Shown piece by piece: positions 17,689-24,812 of a DNA stretch of 64,000 nucleotides. This DNA is from Alteromonadaceae bacterium 2753L.S.0a.02 (GTDB taxonomy: Bacteria > Pseudomonadota > Gammaproteobacteria > Pseudomonadales > Cellvibrionaceae). The notes under the pieces were generated by a model. The model was not told where the DNA came from, ran no database searches, and worked only from the letters and a program-made list of their open reading frames with translations. Numbering within the stretch: position 1 is the stretch's first letter; every line of letters begins with the position of its first letter. The translations under genes and the position numbers were made by a program. The stretch spans positions 1,265,001 through 1,329,000 of the forward strand of contig VISH01000002.1 of the NCBI GenBank assembly GCA_007827375.1, read 5' to 3'.

Positions 17689-18327
17689 TCACCAATAGCG
17701 CGGCATTTTCTTTTTAAGCTCAATGTAATTGGTGTGTTGCTCAATATAGTCTCCAATAATCAGCTGCTTCATGATGCGGCTGACCATTTCGCGAGAGCTG
17801 CCCACCATATTGGCAATGTCTTGATGGGTTACCTTGGGGTTATCGATGCGATTATTGTCATCGGCTAACTTTTCGAGGGTGTGTATGACTCGGCCGTATA
17901 CATCCAGGAGCGCTAGGTCGCGCACACTTTCTGTAAGTTTTCGGATGCGCTTGGTGAGTTCTTTTATCATCACCGTGGCGAATTCCTGATTTTTCGTGAG
18001 GAGTTCCTGAAAGCTGGCTCGCGAAATGGCGACAAATTCACAGGGAGATACTGTCATCACTGAGGCAGAACGTGGTTCGCCATCAAGCAGTGACAACTCA
18101 CCAAAATATTCGCCTTCACTCATATAATTGAGAATAACTTGGCGACCGTCATCCCCGGTTAAAAATACGCTAACCTTGCCCTTCTTAATAATGTAAAGGT
18201 GGTTAGATTCATCACCCTCGGTTACGAGGATGGTATTTTTCGGGTACGACCGGGTCACGCTGAGTTTTTCCAGTTGTTCCAGATAATGCACAGGCACATC
18301 CGAAAACAGGCTTACAGTTTTCAGCAT
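17689..18327 (-). CDS. Crp/Fnr-family transcriptional regulator
   Basis: This 212-residue protein has an N-terminal cyclic-nucleotide-binding beta-roll with FGELSLLDGEPRSASV (conserved Glu, Arg and Ser of the phosphate-binding cassette), a dimer helix at about 110-135, and a C-terminal winged helix. The recognition helix SSREMVSRIMKQL keeps the Arg-Glu-x-x-x-Arg pattern of E. coli Crp (RETVGR), which reads TGTGA half-sites. Matching palindromes lie at 18430-18444, upstream of this gene, and at 18969-18983. There are no cysteines arranged as in Fnr. Cyclic AMP binding is likely but not shown. Confidence 0.9.
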   Translation of the reverse strand: MLKTVSLFSDVPVHYLEQLEKLSVTRSYPKNTILVTEGDESNHLYIIKKGKVSVFLTGDDGRQVILNYMSEGEYFGELSLLDGEPRSASVMTVSPCEFVAISRASFQELLTKNQEFATVMIKELTKRIRKLTESVRDLALLDVYGRVIHTLEKLADDNNRIDNPKVTHQDIANMVGSSREMVSRIMKQLIIGDYIEQHTNYIELKKKMPRYW

Positions 18328-18429
18328 AGTACGGGCTTAAATTTTATGGTAGGGGACCAGTATCATAACCTTTTCGCGGAAAATGTCGCTAATTCTGAAG
18401 GCTAAATCGCTGCTTGGTTGAAGAGAAAA

Positions 18430-18444
18430 TGTGAATTTTTCACA
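18430..18444. promoter_or_regulatory. Palindrome TGTGA-N5-TCACA upstream of Crp-family gene (copy 1)
   Basis: The site TGTGAATTTTTCACA is a palindrome centred at 18437, 110 bp upstream of the Crp-family start codon. It overlaps a second inverted repeat, GTGAATTT/AAATTCAC (18431-18451). It differs from the copy at 18969-18983 by one base. Half-sites are as expected for a Crp-type recognition helix, but the spacer is 5 and not the usual 6. It lies about 63 bp before the predicted start of a plus-strand small RNA (-10 TACAGT at 18488-18493). Confidence 0.55.
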
Positions 18445-18499
18445 AATTCACGGGTAATCGGCAACAGTTGTGGGGGCTTTAGAGGGGTACAGTGGGGCC

Positions 18500-18734
18500 A
18501 GTGGCAAGGCAGTTACGGAGCGACCCATGGGAGCAGGATGCTCGAGAGACAGGGATGTGCACCGCTAAAAGCAGGAAATCAATGACACGGACTGTTTTTT
18601 AGGCGGAACGCGGGCTGCGATTCCGGTATGGGGAACGATATACGTGGTGCGGCGGCAGGAAGTCGCATATTGGGCAAGCTGCCTTGCTACCCCAATTCCT
18701 CCCATTTGTGTGGGCCTTTGTGGCCCCGCTTTTT
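18500..18734 (+). ncRNA. Candidate GGA-rich small RNA (CsrB/RsmZ-like)
   Basis: No gene is present here, but GGA occurs nine times between 18517 and 18660, and some copies lie in hairpin loops as in CsrA/RsmA-sequestering RNAs: GAGC-AGGAT-GCTC (18531-18543, 4-bp stem), GCGGC-AGGAA-GTCGC (18652-18666, 5-bp stem), and a short ACA-GGGA-TGT (18549-18558). A possible -10 (TACAGT) is at 18488-18493, and a GC hairpin with T5 (GGGCC-TTTGT-GGCCC, 18712-18734) could end the transcript; an earlier end near 18600 is also possible. No GacA box is seen. This is inference from motif density and folding. Confidence 0.3.
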
Positions 18735-18800
18735 CCCTCTTAATTCGTTTGTTATCTCTGGTTAAAGAGAGGGTAATCCCTGTGATATTTAACTTCGGGC

Positions 18801-18830
18801 AAAAAAAAGCGGGGTGACGCACCCCGCTTT
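18801..18830 (-). terminator. Rho-independent terminator, minus strand
   Basis: An 11-bp perfect stem (AAAGCGGGGTG at 18806-18816 with CACCCCGCTTT at 18820-18830, 3-base loop) is followed on the minus strand by eight T residues (plus-strand A-run 18801-18808). No protein gene lies upstream of it on the minus strand, so it must end a non-coding or leader transcript. Confidence 0.85.
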
Positions 18831-18916
18831 AACCTTGCTTCTTCAGGACCAGACACTCGCATTGGGGAGGTACACCGGAGTTGGTTACCTTGCGAGCCTC
18901 TGGTCTCACCGACGCT
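18801..18916 (-). ncRNA. Candidate structured small RNA with terminator, antiparallel to the GGA-rich RNA
   Basis: Between 18847 and 18905 the sequence folds into one long hairpin: GACCAGA/TCTGGTC (7 bp), a 2x2 internal loop, CTCGCA/TGCGAG (6 bp), a 6-base bulge that reads CCCCAA on the minus strand, AGGTA/TACCT (5 bp) and ACC/GGT (3 bp). A near-perfect Rho-independent terminator follows on the minus strand (18801-18830). A possible -10 (TAATAC, 18928-18923) puts the start near 18916. No open reading frame fits. It does not match any RNA family known to me. Confidence 0.4.
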
Positions 18917-18968
18917 GTCAGTGTATTAAAGCCAAATTCTCCCAGCTGTGACCTTGTCACTGACGTAC

Positions 18969-18983
18969 TGTGATTTTTTCACA
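18969..18983. promoter_or_regulatory. Palindrome TGTGA-N5-TCACA (copy 2)
   Basis: TGTGATTTTTTCACA, flanked by C and G to give a 17-bp palindrome, differs from copy 1 (18430-18444) in one base and has the same 5-base spacer. It lies about 60 bp before the predicted start of the minus-strand small RNA and 88 bp before the FMN-binding protein start codon on the plus strand, so it could act on either. Binding by the nearby Crp-family protein is inferred. Confidence 0.55.
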
Positions 18984-19017
18984 GAGCGCTAATGGTAGTT
19001 CAAGAATAAAATGATAT

Positions 19018-19032
19018 TAATAATAGTTCTCA
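19018..19032. promoter_or_regulatory. Fur-like box upstream of FMN-binding protein gene
   Basis: TAATAATAGTTCTCA matches the 7-1-7 Fur core at 11 of 15 positions and lies in an AT-rich stretch 39 bp before the GTG start at 19071, where it would cover the promoter. Confidence 0.5.
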
Positions 19033-19070
19033 TTTAATATAATATCCCTTCACAGTTTGGGGGAGTTGTT

Positions 19071-19667
19071 GTGCGTTATCGTTTTGTCTGTCGTAATGCA
19101 GGGGTCCGGTTTTGTCTTGTGTCTTGGGTTGGATTCAACGAGCGCATATGCAAAAGCTTGGTTGCCGCAGTTTCTGTTCTAGCTCTTCTCACAGTTTCCA
19201 ATGCGGGACTCTCCGCGGGACCGGATGATTTTCTGACCCGTGTTTTCGATATGCCTCCAAACCGCAAAACTCTCTGGCTCACACCCGAATTGAAGTCTGA
19301 GATCGCTTCCAAGCTCAATTACCAGTTTCAGCAAATGCGCGTCCGTTATTGGGAACAGGGCACTCGGTCGGCCTGGATTCTTGATGAAATAGGGAAGGAA
19401 CAACCCATTACCCTGGGGGTGGTTATCGATGACAATCGAATTGCCGCCCTGGAAGTGTTGGTTTACCGCGAGAGTCGTGGCGGTGAGATCAAGCAGGCGT
19501 TCTTCACCCGTCAATTCGAAGGTACGAGATTAAATAGTGAGGGCCAGGATGTCAGCTTAGATAGCGCGATTGACGGTATAACGGGGGCCACCTTGTCCGT
19601 GCGTGCCGCGACAAAAGTCGCTAAACTGGCGCTTTTTCTTCACGCCCATACCCATTCGAATGGTTAA
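19071..19667 (+). CDS. FMN-binding domain protein, exported
   Basis: The start is a GTG at 19071 with GGGGGAG six bases upstream. The 198-residue protein has an N-terminal hydrophobic segment (about 28-48) and a C-terminal FMN-binding domain with the flavinylation motif DGITGATLS (about 170-178), in which the second threonine would carry FMN attached by an ApbE-type transferase, as in NqrC and RnfG. It therefore acts outside the cytoplasm as a one-electron flavoprotein. It overlaps the PepSY-type membrane protein gene by 8 bp. A Fur-like box and a Crp-type palindrome lie upstream. ApbE itself is not encoded in the window. Confidence 0.85.
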   Translation: MRYRFVCRNAGVRFCLVSWVGFNERICKSLVAAVSVLALLTVSNAGLSAGPDDFLTRVFDMPPNRKTLWLTPELKSEIASKLNYQFQQMRVRYWEQGTRSAWILDEIGKEQPITLGVVIDDNRIAALEVLVYRESRGGEIKQAFFTRQFEGTRLNSEGQDVSLDSAIDGITGATLSVRAATKVAKLALFLHAHTHSNG

Positions 19668-20409
19668 AAAACGTTCGCGCACGACGCTTAAGCGCACAAT
19701 AACCCACTGGCACCGCCGCCTCGGTATAATTAGCGCACTGATTGTGATGTTAATCAGTTTCTCGGGCATACTACTAAATCACAGCGATCAATTAGGTTTG
19801 CCGGCCAAGGGTGTAAAGTTTCCGCTGTTGTTATCCCTCTACCATGTGGAATTACCTGCATTGCGCGCATTTAGTAGCGGCGAGGTTACTGTGTCGCAAC
19901 TTGGTGAGAGTCTCTATCTTGGACGCGAGGCGATTGATCCCTGTCACGGTTCGCTGGTTGGCGCGGTTTACATTGCAAACTTGCACTATATTGCTTGTAG
20001 TGAAACGCTGGCAATTTATACGAACGACCGTCAGTTAGTAGAGCGATTGGAACCTGCCCACGGACTGCCTCACCCGCTCGACGAGTTGGGAAGCTCGGGG
20101 GGAGTGCTGGTGGTGAGAGCTACAGGGCAGAAGTTTGTTGCAGATGTCGATGTCCTTGAATGGCGAACCGATATTACTGACTCGAAAGTTTTGTGGTCGC
20201 AGGCCGTTGATCCGGACGATAATCTGGAAAAAGCGCTACGGGCGCATTACAGGAGTGATATCTCCTGGGAACGGGTTTTACTTGATTTCCATGCCGGTAG
20301 ATTTCTAGGTGCACTCGGGCCACTGGTTTTAGACGCGTTCGCAGTCTGCTTTATTATCTTGGCATTATCAGGAAGTTGGCTGTGGTTTAAGGGACGAAAA
20401 GCCCGATAA
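19660..20409 (+). CDS. PepSY-associated transmembrane protein
   Basis: The start ATG 19660 overlaps the FMN-binding gene; an extension to 19603 would lie inside that gene. The 249-residue protein opens with THWHRRLGIISALIVMLIS, a membrane segment with the His-rich approach typical of PepSY-associated TM proteins (possible haem ligands). It has a periplasmic domain of about 170 residues and a C-terminal membrane segment ending in WLWFKGRKAR. Such proteins occur with FMN-binding proteins and are proposed to move electrons across the inner membrane, for example in iron reduction. Its Fur-like box fits that idea. The electron donor and acceptor are unknown. Confidence 0.8.
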   Translation: MVKKRSRTTLKRTITHWHRRLGIISALIVMLISFSGILLNHSDQLGLPAKGVKFPLLLSLYHVELPALRAFSSGEVTVSQLGESLYLGREAIDPCHGSLVGAVYIANLHYIACSETLAIYTNDRQLVERLEPAHGLPHPLDELGSSGGVLVVRATGQKFVADVDVLEWRTDITDSKVLWSQAVDPDDNLEKALRAHYRSDISWERVLLDFHAGRFLGALGPLVLDAFAVCFIILALSGSWLWFKGRKAR

Positions 20410-20527
20410 CACCGGGAAAAGCTTGTTTGGTCAGGAACTTGATTTGAAAGGTGTTCAAGTTGCGTCAGCAACTTTAATATCGTTGTGTGCTATTGCTTAC
20501 AAGTTATAAAAATAACGGGAAAACTGC

Positions 20528-22762
20528 ATGACTGTGGAAATACCGGGGTACAAAATTGGCCGCACGCTCGGCAAAGGCGGTATGGCCACGGTGTACCTCG
20601 CAGTGCAGGAAATTTTCGAGCGTGAAGTAGCCCTGAAAGTTATGTCTAAGGCTCTCGCAGAAGATGAGAGTTTCGGCCAGCGGTTTTTCCGTGAAGCGAA
20701 AATAGTGAGTCAGTTGGTGCACCCCAACATTGTCACCGTGCACGATGTTGGCGTTCATGACGGTTATTACTATCTTTCGATGGAGCACCTTGATGGCGGT
20801 GACTTAAAACAAGAACGCCATCGTTTTACCCTAAAGCAAAAAATTCAGGCAGTACTGGATATCGCCAAAGCACTGGAATACGCCGGCGCGAAGGGCTACG
20901 TACATCGCGACATCAAACCTGAAAACATTATGTTTCACAAGTCGGATGGCCGCGCCGTACTCACCGACTTTGGAATTGCACGCGCTGCCGAAACTGACAC
21001 CAGTATGACCCAAACGGGGACCGCGATCGGCACTCCCCACTACATGTCCCCAGAGCAGGCAAAAGGGAAAACCGTAGACCCGCGCTCAGATCTCTACAGC
21101 CTTGGCGTTGTGTTCTTTCTGTTGCTCGCTGGCCGGGTACCTTATGACGCGGAATCCGCAGTAGCGATAGGCATCAAGCACATTACTGAGCCAGTGCCAC
21201 TGCTACCTCTGGGCATGGATGCTCTACAACCAATCGTAGATACGCTCCTCGCTAAGAAACCTGAATCGCGTTATCAGGATGCGCAAGAATTTATCCGCGA
21301 TCTTCAGCGAATAGATGTGGACTTGCTGCAGCAGACCATCAATTACGCGCTCGAAAATCAGAACCCTGATGCCGATCGCGATATGCCCACTGTGACTTCG
21401 CCCTCCCTAAAAGACCTCGATGCTGTAAATGTTGTATACGACGATCAAGCACAGATCACTGATCGCTCTAGCGCGTTACCTTGGGTGGTAGGCTTGATAA
21501 TTGTTGCTAGTCTCGGCGGGTGGCTAATTTATAATCAAAAACCGGAGCTCGTAAAACCGTGGCTTGGCTCCGCGAAGCAGCAAATTGAGCAGCTTTGGAG
21601 TCGCATCGGCGCAGTTGAAAAAACATCGGAACCCGAAAATACTAACAACTCGCAAGCGCCTTCCTCTAAATCAAAGGCTGTGCCGACTCACACACCCGAA
21701 AAGCCGCAAAATAATGCACAAAAGGCTCTAGCCAGCGGCAAAATAGACCGCAAACCCGAATCGCAGGTAACATCGCTCAACGCGAAGAACTCAAAAAAAC
21801 AGCCAAGCCCGAGCGCTGCGCCGCAGCCGGCATTACCTCCAGTAACCGAGTATCAGCAGAAAATCACAAGCTTGAGAGCGATGTATGAGAACGATCAAGC
21901 CTTTCTTGCCGACTTGGTGGATGCCCATCGAACGCTATTAAAAGTTTATCCCGACCACAGCGCAACCCTTCGATCGCTCGAGAAACTGAGAGCTGGAGAA
22001 CTGAACAAAGTCGAACAGTTAATGGCGGAGGACAAACTTATCTCTGCACAGAAAAAAGTCACCCAGCTAAAAACGCTTTTCCCACGCGCTAGAAAAGAGC
22101 TCGCAGCGCTGGAAACTCGAATTAAAACAGAAACGGAAATCGCGCGCCTGTTGAAACAGGGCAGGGAATATCTTGACGCTGGCCAGCTTACCCGCCCAAG
22201 TGGAAGGAATGCCTTAGCGAGCTACCGTCGGGTACTGAAAATCGATGCGAAAAACACCACAGCGAAGCAAGGTTTACAAAAAATCACCGACATACTCACC
22301 TCCGAAGCTAAGTCGCTGTACGACGCGGGAAATTATCAGAGCGCACTCAACAAGGTGAACAAAGCCTTGTCGGTCGTGTCTGGTGATTCTGCGGCCAAAT
22401 CGCTGCAACGGCGTATCAACAGTAAAATCAGTTATCAGCGCGAAATGGATGATTTCTTTCGTTTGGCAGAGCTGCGTGCCAGCCAGGGTGATTTTTTCAG
22501 TCCGCCAAATGATAACGCCAATTACTACTACCAACGTATTTTGCAACGAGAGGCAAACAACTCCCGGGCCAAACAGGGGCGTGAACAGTTGGTTGATGAA
22601 TTCGCGCGAACCATCTGGCAAATGGTTGGCAACGAGGAATTTCGCAGTGTTCAGGAACATTTGCGCAGCGCAACACGGGCTATGCCCGACAATTCCCGAT
22701 TGAAGTCGCTGCAGGCGGCGGTTGATGAAGTTATCGCTGAAAAGCGCGCGTCCACCCCCTAA
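20528..22762 (+). CDS. Hanks-type Ser/Thr protein kinase with C-terminal extracytoplasmic repeat region
   Basis: This 744-residue membrane kinase has a complete N-terminal catalytic domain: GKGGMATVYLA (Gly loop), VALKVM (ATP lysine), HRDIKPENIM (catalytic loop), LTDFGIAR (DFG) and GTPHYMSPEQA (activation segment). A membrane helix at about 317-335 divides it from a Pro/Ser/Lys-rich linker and a helical region (about 430-740) with TPR-like repeats such as YLDAGQLTRPSGRNALASYRR and SLYDAGNYQSALNKVNKAL. There are no PASTA domains. The gene stands alone, with no phosphatase or FHA gene nearby, so its substrates cannot be guessed from context. Confidence 0.92.
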   Translation: MTVEIPGYKIGRTLGKGGMATVYLAVQEIFEREVALKVMSKALAEDESFGQRFFREAKIVSQLVHPNIVTVHDVGVHDGYYYLSMEHLDGGDLKQERHRFTLKQKIQAVLDIAKALEYAGAKGYVHRDIKPENIMFHKSDGRAVLTDFGIARAAETDTSMTQTGTAIGTPHYMSPEQAKGKTVDPRSDLYSLGVVFFLLLAGRVPYDAESAVAIGIKHITEPVPLLPLGMDALQPIVDTLLAKKPESRYQDAQEFIRDLQRIDVDLLQQTINYALENQNPDADRDMPTVTSPSLKDLDAVNVVYDDQAQITDRSSALPWVVGLIIVASLGGWLIYNQKPELVKPWLGSAKQQIEQLWSRIGAVEKTSEPENTNNSQAPSSKSKAVPTHTPEKPQNNAQKALASGKIDRKPESQVTSLNAKNSKKQPSPSAAPQPALPPVTEYQQKITSLRAMYENDQAFLADLVDAHRTLLKVYPDHSATLRSLEKLRAGELNKVEQLMAEDKLISAQKKVTQLKTLFPRARKELAALETRIKTETEIARLLKQGREYLDAGQLTRPSGRNALASYRRVLKIDAKNTTAKQGLQKITDILTSEAKSLYDAGNYQSALNKVNKALSVVSGDSAAKSLQRRINSKISYQREMDDFFRLAELRASQGDFFSPPNDNANYYYQRILQREANNSRAKQGREQLVDEFARTIWQMVGNEEFRSVQEHLRSATRAMPDNSRLKSLQAAVDEVIAEKRASTP

Positions 22763-22843
22763 GCTTGCTTACGTTTCATTCTACGGCTGCGTTGAGTGGG
22801 TAGACTAGCGTTTTAGGGTCGTTAGGAGGCTGTGGGGGGGAAA

Positions 22844-22880
22844 GGCAACGGCAGGCATTCTGGAAACGATTGCCGCTGCC
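22844..22880 (-). terminator. Hairpin after bacterioferritin gene
   Basis: GGCAACGGCA (22844-22853) pairs with TGCCGCTGCC (22871-22880) with one mismatch. On the minus strand it lies just after the bacterioferritin stop and is followed by TTT, so it may terminate that transcript. Confidence 0.5.
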
Positions 22881-22892
22881 TGGGGAAGCTTA

Positions 22893-23363
22893 TCAGGATT
22901 CGATCATGGATTGCTGGTAATTTTCGATGCCCACTTTATCGATTAAACCTAACTGCGTTTCGAGCCAATCGACATGCTCTTCTTCGTCTTCCAGAATATC
23001 GCTGAACAAGTCTCGAGACACAAAATCTTTCACCGTTTCGCAATATGCGATGGCTTCTCGAAGATCGGGTAGCGCCAGATGCTCCAGTTTAAGGTCGCAC
23101 TCAAGCATTTCTTTGGTACTCTCACCGATATAGAGCTTACCCAAGCTTTGTAAATTAGGCAGACCTTCCAAAAATAGAATGCGCTCGATGAGTTTATCGG
23201 CGTGCTTCATCTCATCAATGGATTCTTTGTATTCGTATTCGCCAAGTTCTTTTAACCCCCAGTCTTTGTACATGCGGGCGTGCAGGAAATATTGGTTAAT
23301 GGCAACAAGCTCATTTCCCAGCACTTTGTTTAGATATTCGATCACTTTAGCGTCGCCTTTCAT
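22893..23363 (-). CDS. bfr: Bacterioferritin
   Basis: The start is ATG 23363 with AGGAGAAG upstream; the longer frame to 23396 has none. The 156-residue protein is of normal length and begins MKGDAKVIEYLNKVLGNELVAINQYFLHARM, with the ferroxidase ligands in order (Glu18 in NELVAINQYF, Glu51 and His54 in IDEMKHAD, Glu near 94, Glu-x-x-His in DEEEHVDWLE) and the haem-ligand methionine in DEMKHAD. It oxidises and stores iron in a 24-subunit cytoplasmic shell. The gene for its ferredoxin partner lies 235 bp upstream on the same strand. Confidence 0.96.
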   Translation of the reverse strand: MKGDAKVIEYLNKVLGNELVAINQYFLHARMYKDWGLKELGEYEYKESIDEMKHADKLIERILFLEGLPNLQSLGKLYIGESTKEMLECDLKLEHLALPDLREAIAYCETVKDFVSRDLFSDILEDEEEHVDWLETQLGLIDKVGIENYQQSMIES

Positions 23364-23598
23364 AATTCTTCTCCTGTGGGCGTAAAAACCCGGCAAGTTT
23401 GGAAGCTCGGCGCAAATTTGTCAATTCAAGCTATTGATTTGGAACGGCTTTTTGAAAATGCTAGCAGTAAGCATTCTCACTTAGATCGGATATGTCTTTA
23501 GTAAACTGGTTTTAGCACCAGTTTGGGGCTGCGATTCGTTATTAGATACACAGTAGCGGGTGGAGAACTCTCGTGTTTGGGTGGCTTGTCGTTGAGTG

Positions 23599-23808
23599 TT
23601 ACGCAACGTTAAAGAACATACCATCTGAAGCTTCGGGGCCGGTACTTTCCAGGTGCTCAGTGATAATTTCACGTGCCAGGCACGCACACTTTCCACACTG
23701 AGTCGCGACACCGAGCTGGTCGCGTACCTGGCGCATACTCTCAGCACCACCGTCTATGGCTTCTCGGATTTCAGCGTCGGTAACGCCTTTACACAAACAA
23801 ACGTACAT
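23599..23808 (-). CDS. bfd: Bacterioferritin-associated ferredoxin
   Basis: The 69-residue protein starts MYVCLCKGVTD at 23808. The four cysteines of its [2Fe-2S] cluster are Cys4, Cys6, Cys38 and Cys41, in the Bfd arrangement C-x-C...C-x-x-C. Bfd passes electrons to bacterioferritin to release stored iron and is typically induced by iron starvation; the Fur box at 23863-23877, 55 bp upstream, agrees with this. The five extra codons to 23823 are unlikely to be used. Confidence 0.93.
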   Translation of the reverse strand: MYVCLCKGVTDAEIREAIDGGAESMRQVRDQLGVATQCGKCACLAREIITEHLESTGPEASDGMFFNVA

Positions 23809-23862
23809 AAACAACGAACCCAAAAGGTTATATTTATTGGCTAACTGGAAATGTAGTGCGAA

Positions 23863-23877
23863 TGGGAATGATTGTCA
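23863..23877. promoter_or_regulatory. Fur box upstream of bfd
   Basis: On the minus strand the sequence TGACAATCATTCCCA matches the 7-1-7 Fur core at 12 of 15 positions. It lies 55 bp upstream of the bfd start codon. The remainder of the 23809-24130 gap holds the peroxiredoxin promoter, for which no clear OxyR-type site was found. Confidence 0.75.
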
Positions 23878-24130
23878 ATTACGTTTTTATAATTTGTTGT
23901 GCTGCATCAATAAACAATGTGTAGATACCTTAAACAGTTTCGATGACAGGCTTGAGACATATTGGGGAATTAATGCGGGTGATATGCAGAATTAATAAAA
24001 ATTCACACTAATGCTGTGTATTATTAGCCCGGGCTATCGTTTCCTAAGGGTCAATTATAAACAATCGTTCGACCCGATCAGATAGCAAGGACCCTCACTT
24101 ATCAAATCTATTATCTCTGGAGAGAAAATT

Positions 24131-24733
24131 ATGGGCGTATTAGTCGGCAAATCTGCACCTGATTTTACTGCACCGGCTGTTCTGGGCAGCGGTGAAATTG
24201 TAGACACCTTCACCTTCTCAGAAGCCACCAAGGGTAAGAAAGCCGTTGTGTTCTTTTACCCTCTTGATTTCACCTTTGTGTGCCCATCTGAGTTGCTGGC
24301 ATTCGACCACCGTATGGCCGAATTCGAAAAGCGTGGCGTTGAAGTTATTGGTGTGTCCATCGATTCCCACTTCACTCACAACGCTTGGCGTAACACCCCG
24401 ATCAACGATGGTGGAATCGGCGCTGTTAAATACACCCTCGTTGCTGATATGACTCACGAAATCTGCAAAGCTTACGATGTTGAGTCTGAGGGCGGTGTAG
24501 CATTCCGTGGTTCTTTCTTAATTGACGAAGACGGTTTGGTGCGTCACCAGGTCGTTAACGACTTGCCGCTCGGTCGTAACGTAGACGAAATGCTCCGCAT
24601 GGTTGATGCGCTTGCGTTCCACCAGGAGCATGGTGAAGTGTGTCCAGCTGGCTGGCAGGAAGGCGACGCAGGTATGGACGCTTCTCCAACGGGAGTTGCC
24701 AAGTATCTGTCTGAAAACGCCGAAAAACTTTAA
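24131..24733 (+). CDS. Typical 2-Cys peroxiredoxin (AhpC/Prx1 type)
   Basis: This 200-residue cytoplasmic thiol peroxidase has the peroxidatic cysteine in DFTFVCPSE (Cys51) and the resolving cysteine in HGEVCPAGW (Cys171), the 2-Cys Prx pattern. It would reduce hydrogen peroxide and organic peroxides. A good ribosome-binding site (GGAGAG) precedes ATG 24131. It lies next to iron-storage genes, a sensible placement for protection against Fenton chemistry. No dedicated reductase (AhpF) gene is adjacent, so thioredoxin is the likely electron donor. Confidence 0.95.
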   Translation: MGVLVGKSAPDFTAPAVLGSGEIVDTFTFSEATKGKKAVVFFYPLDFTFVCPSELLAFDHRMAEFEKRGVEVIGVSIDSHFTHNAWRNTPINDGGIGAVKYTLVADMTHEICKAYDVESEGGVAFRGSFLIDEDGLVRHQVVNDLPLGRNVDEMLRMVDALAFHQEHGEVCPAGWQEGDAGMDASPTGVAKYLSENAEKL

Positions 24734-24747
24734 TCGGTTGTTCTCGC

Positions 24748-24768
24748 TGGGCGCCGTAATGGCGCCCA
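24748..24768. terminator. Hairpin between convergent peroxiredoxin and esterase genes
   Basis: TGGGCGCC pairs perfectly with GGCGCCCA (8 bp, 5-base loop). T-runs are poor on both sides, so the strength as a terminator is uncertain, but its place between convergent genes suits a bidirectional one. Confidence 0.5.
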
Positions 24769-24812
24769 AATTCTATTTGGTTTACGTTTGCTAATACTCT
24801 CGTTCCTCCTTA

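Noticed and set aside
18565..18822. 85-codon minus-strand frame in the Crp/FMN intergenic region
   Set aside because: It starts just downstream of the minus-strand terminator at 18801-18830, partly within it, lacks a ribosome-binding site, and overlaps the hairpins of the candidate GGA-rich RNA.
23464..23483. Possible Fur box upstream of bfr
   Set aside because: Only about 10 of 15 core positions match, too few to separate from background in this AT-rich stretch.
24010..24090. OxyR-type site upstream of the peroxiredoxin gene
   Set aside because: Single CTAT and ATAG elements are present but not at the 7-base spacing needed for the four-part OxyR motif.
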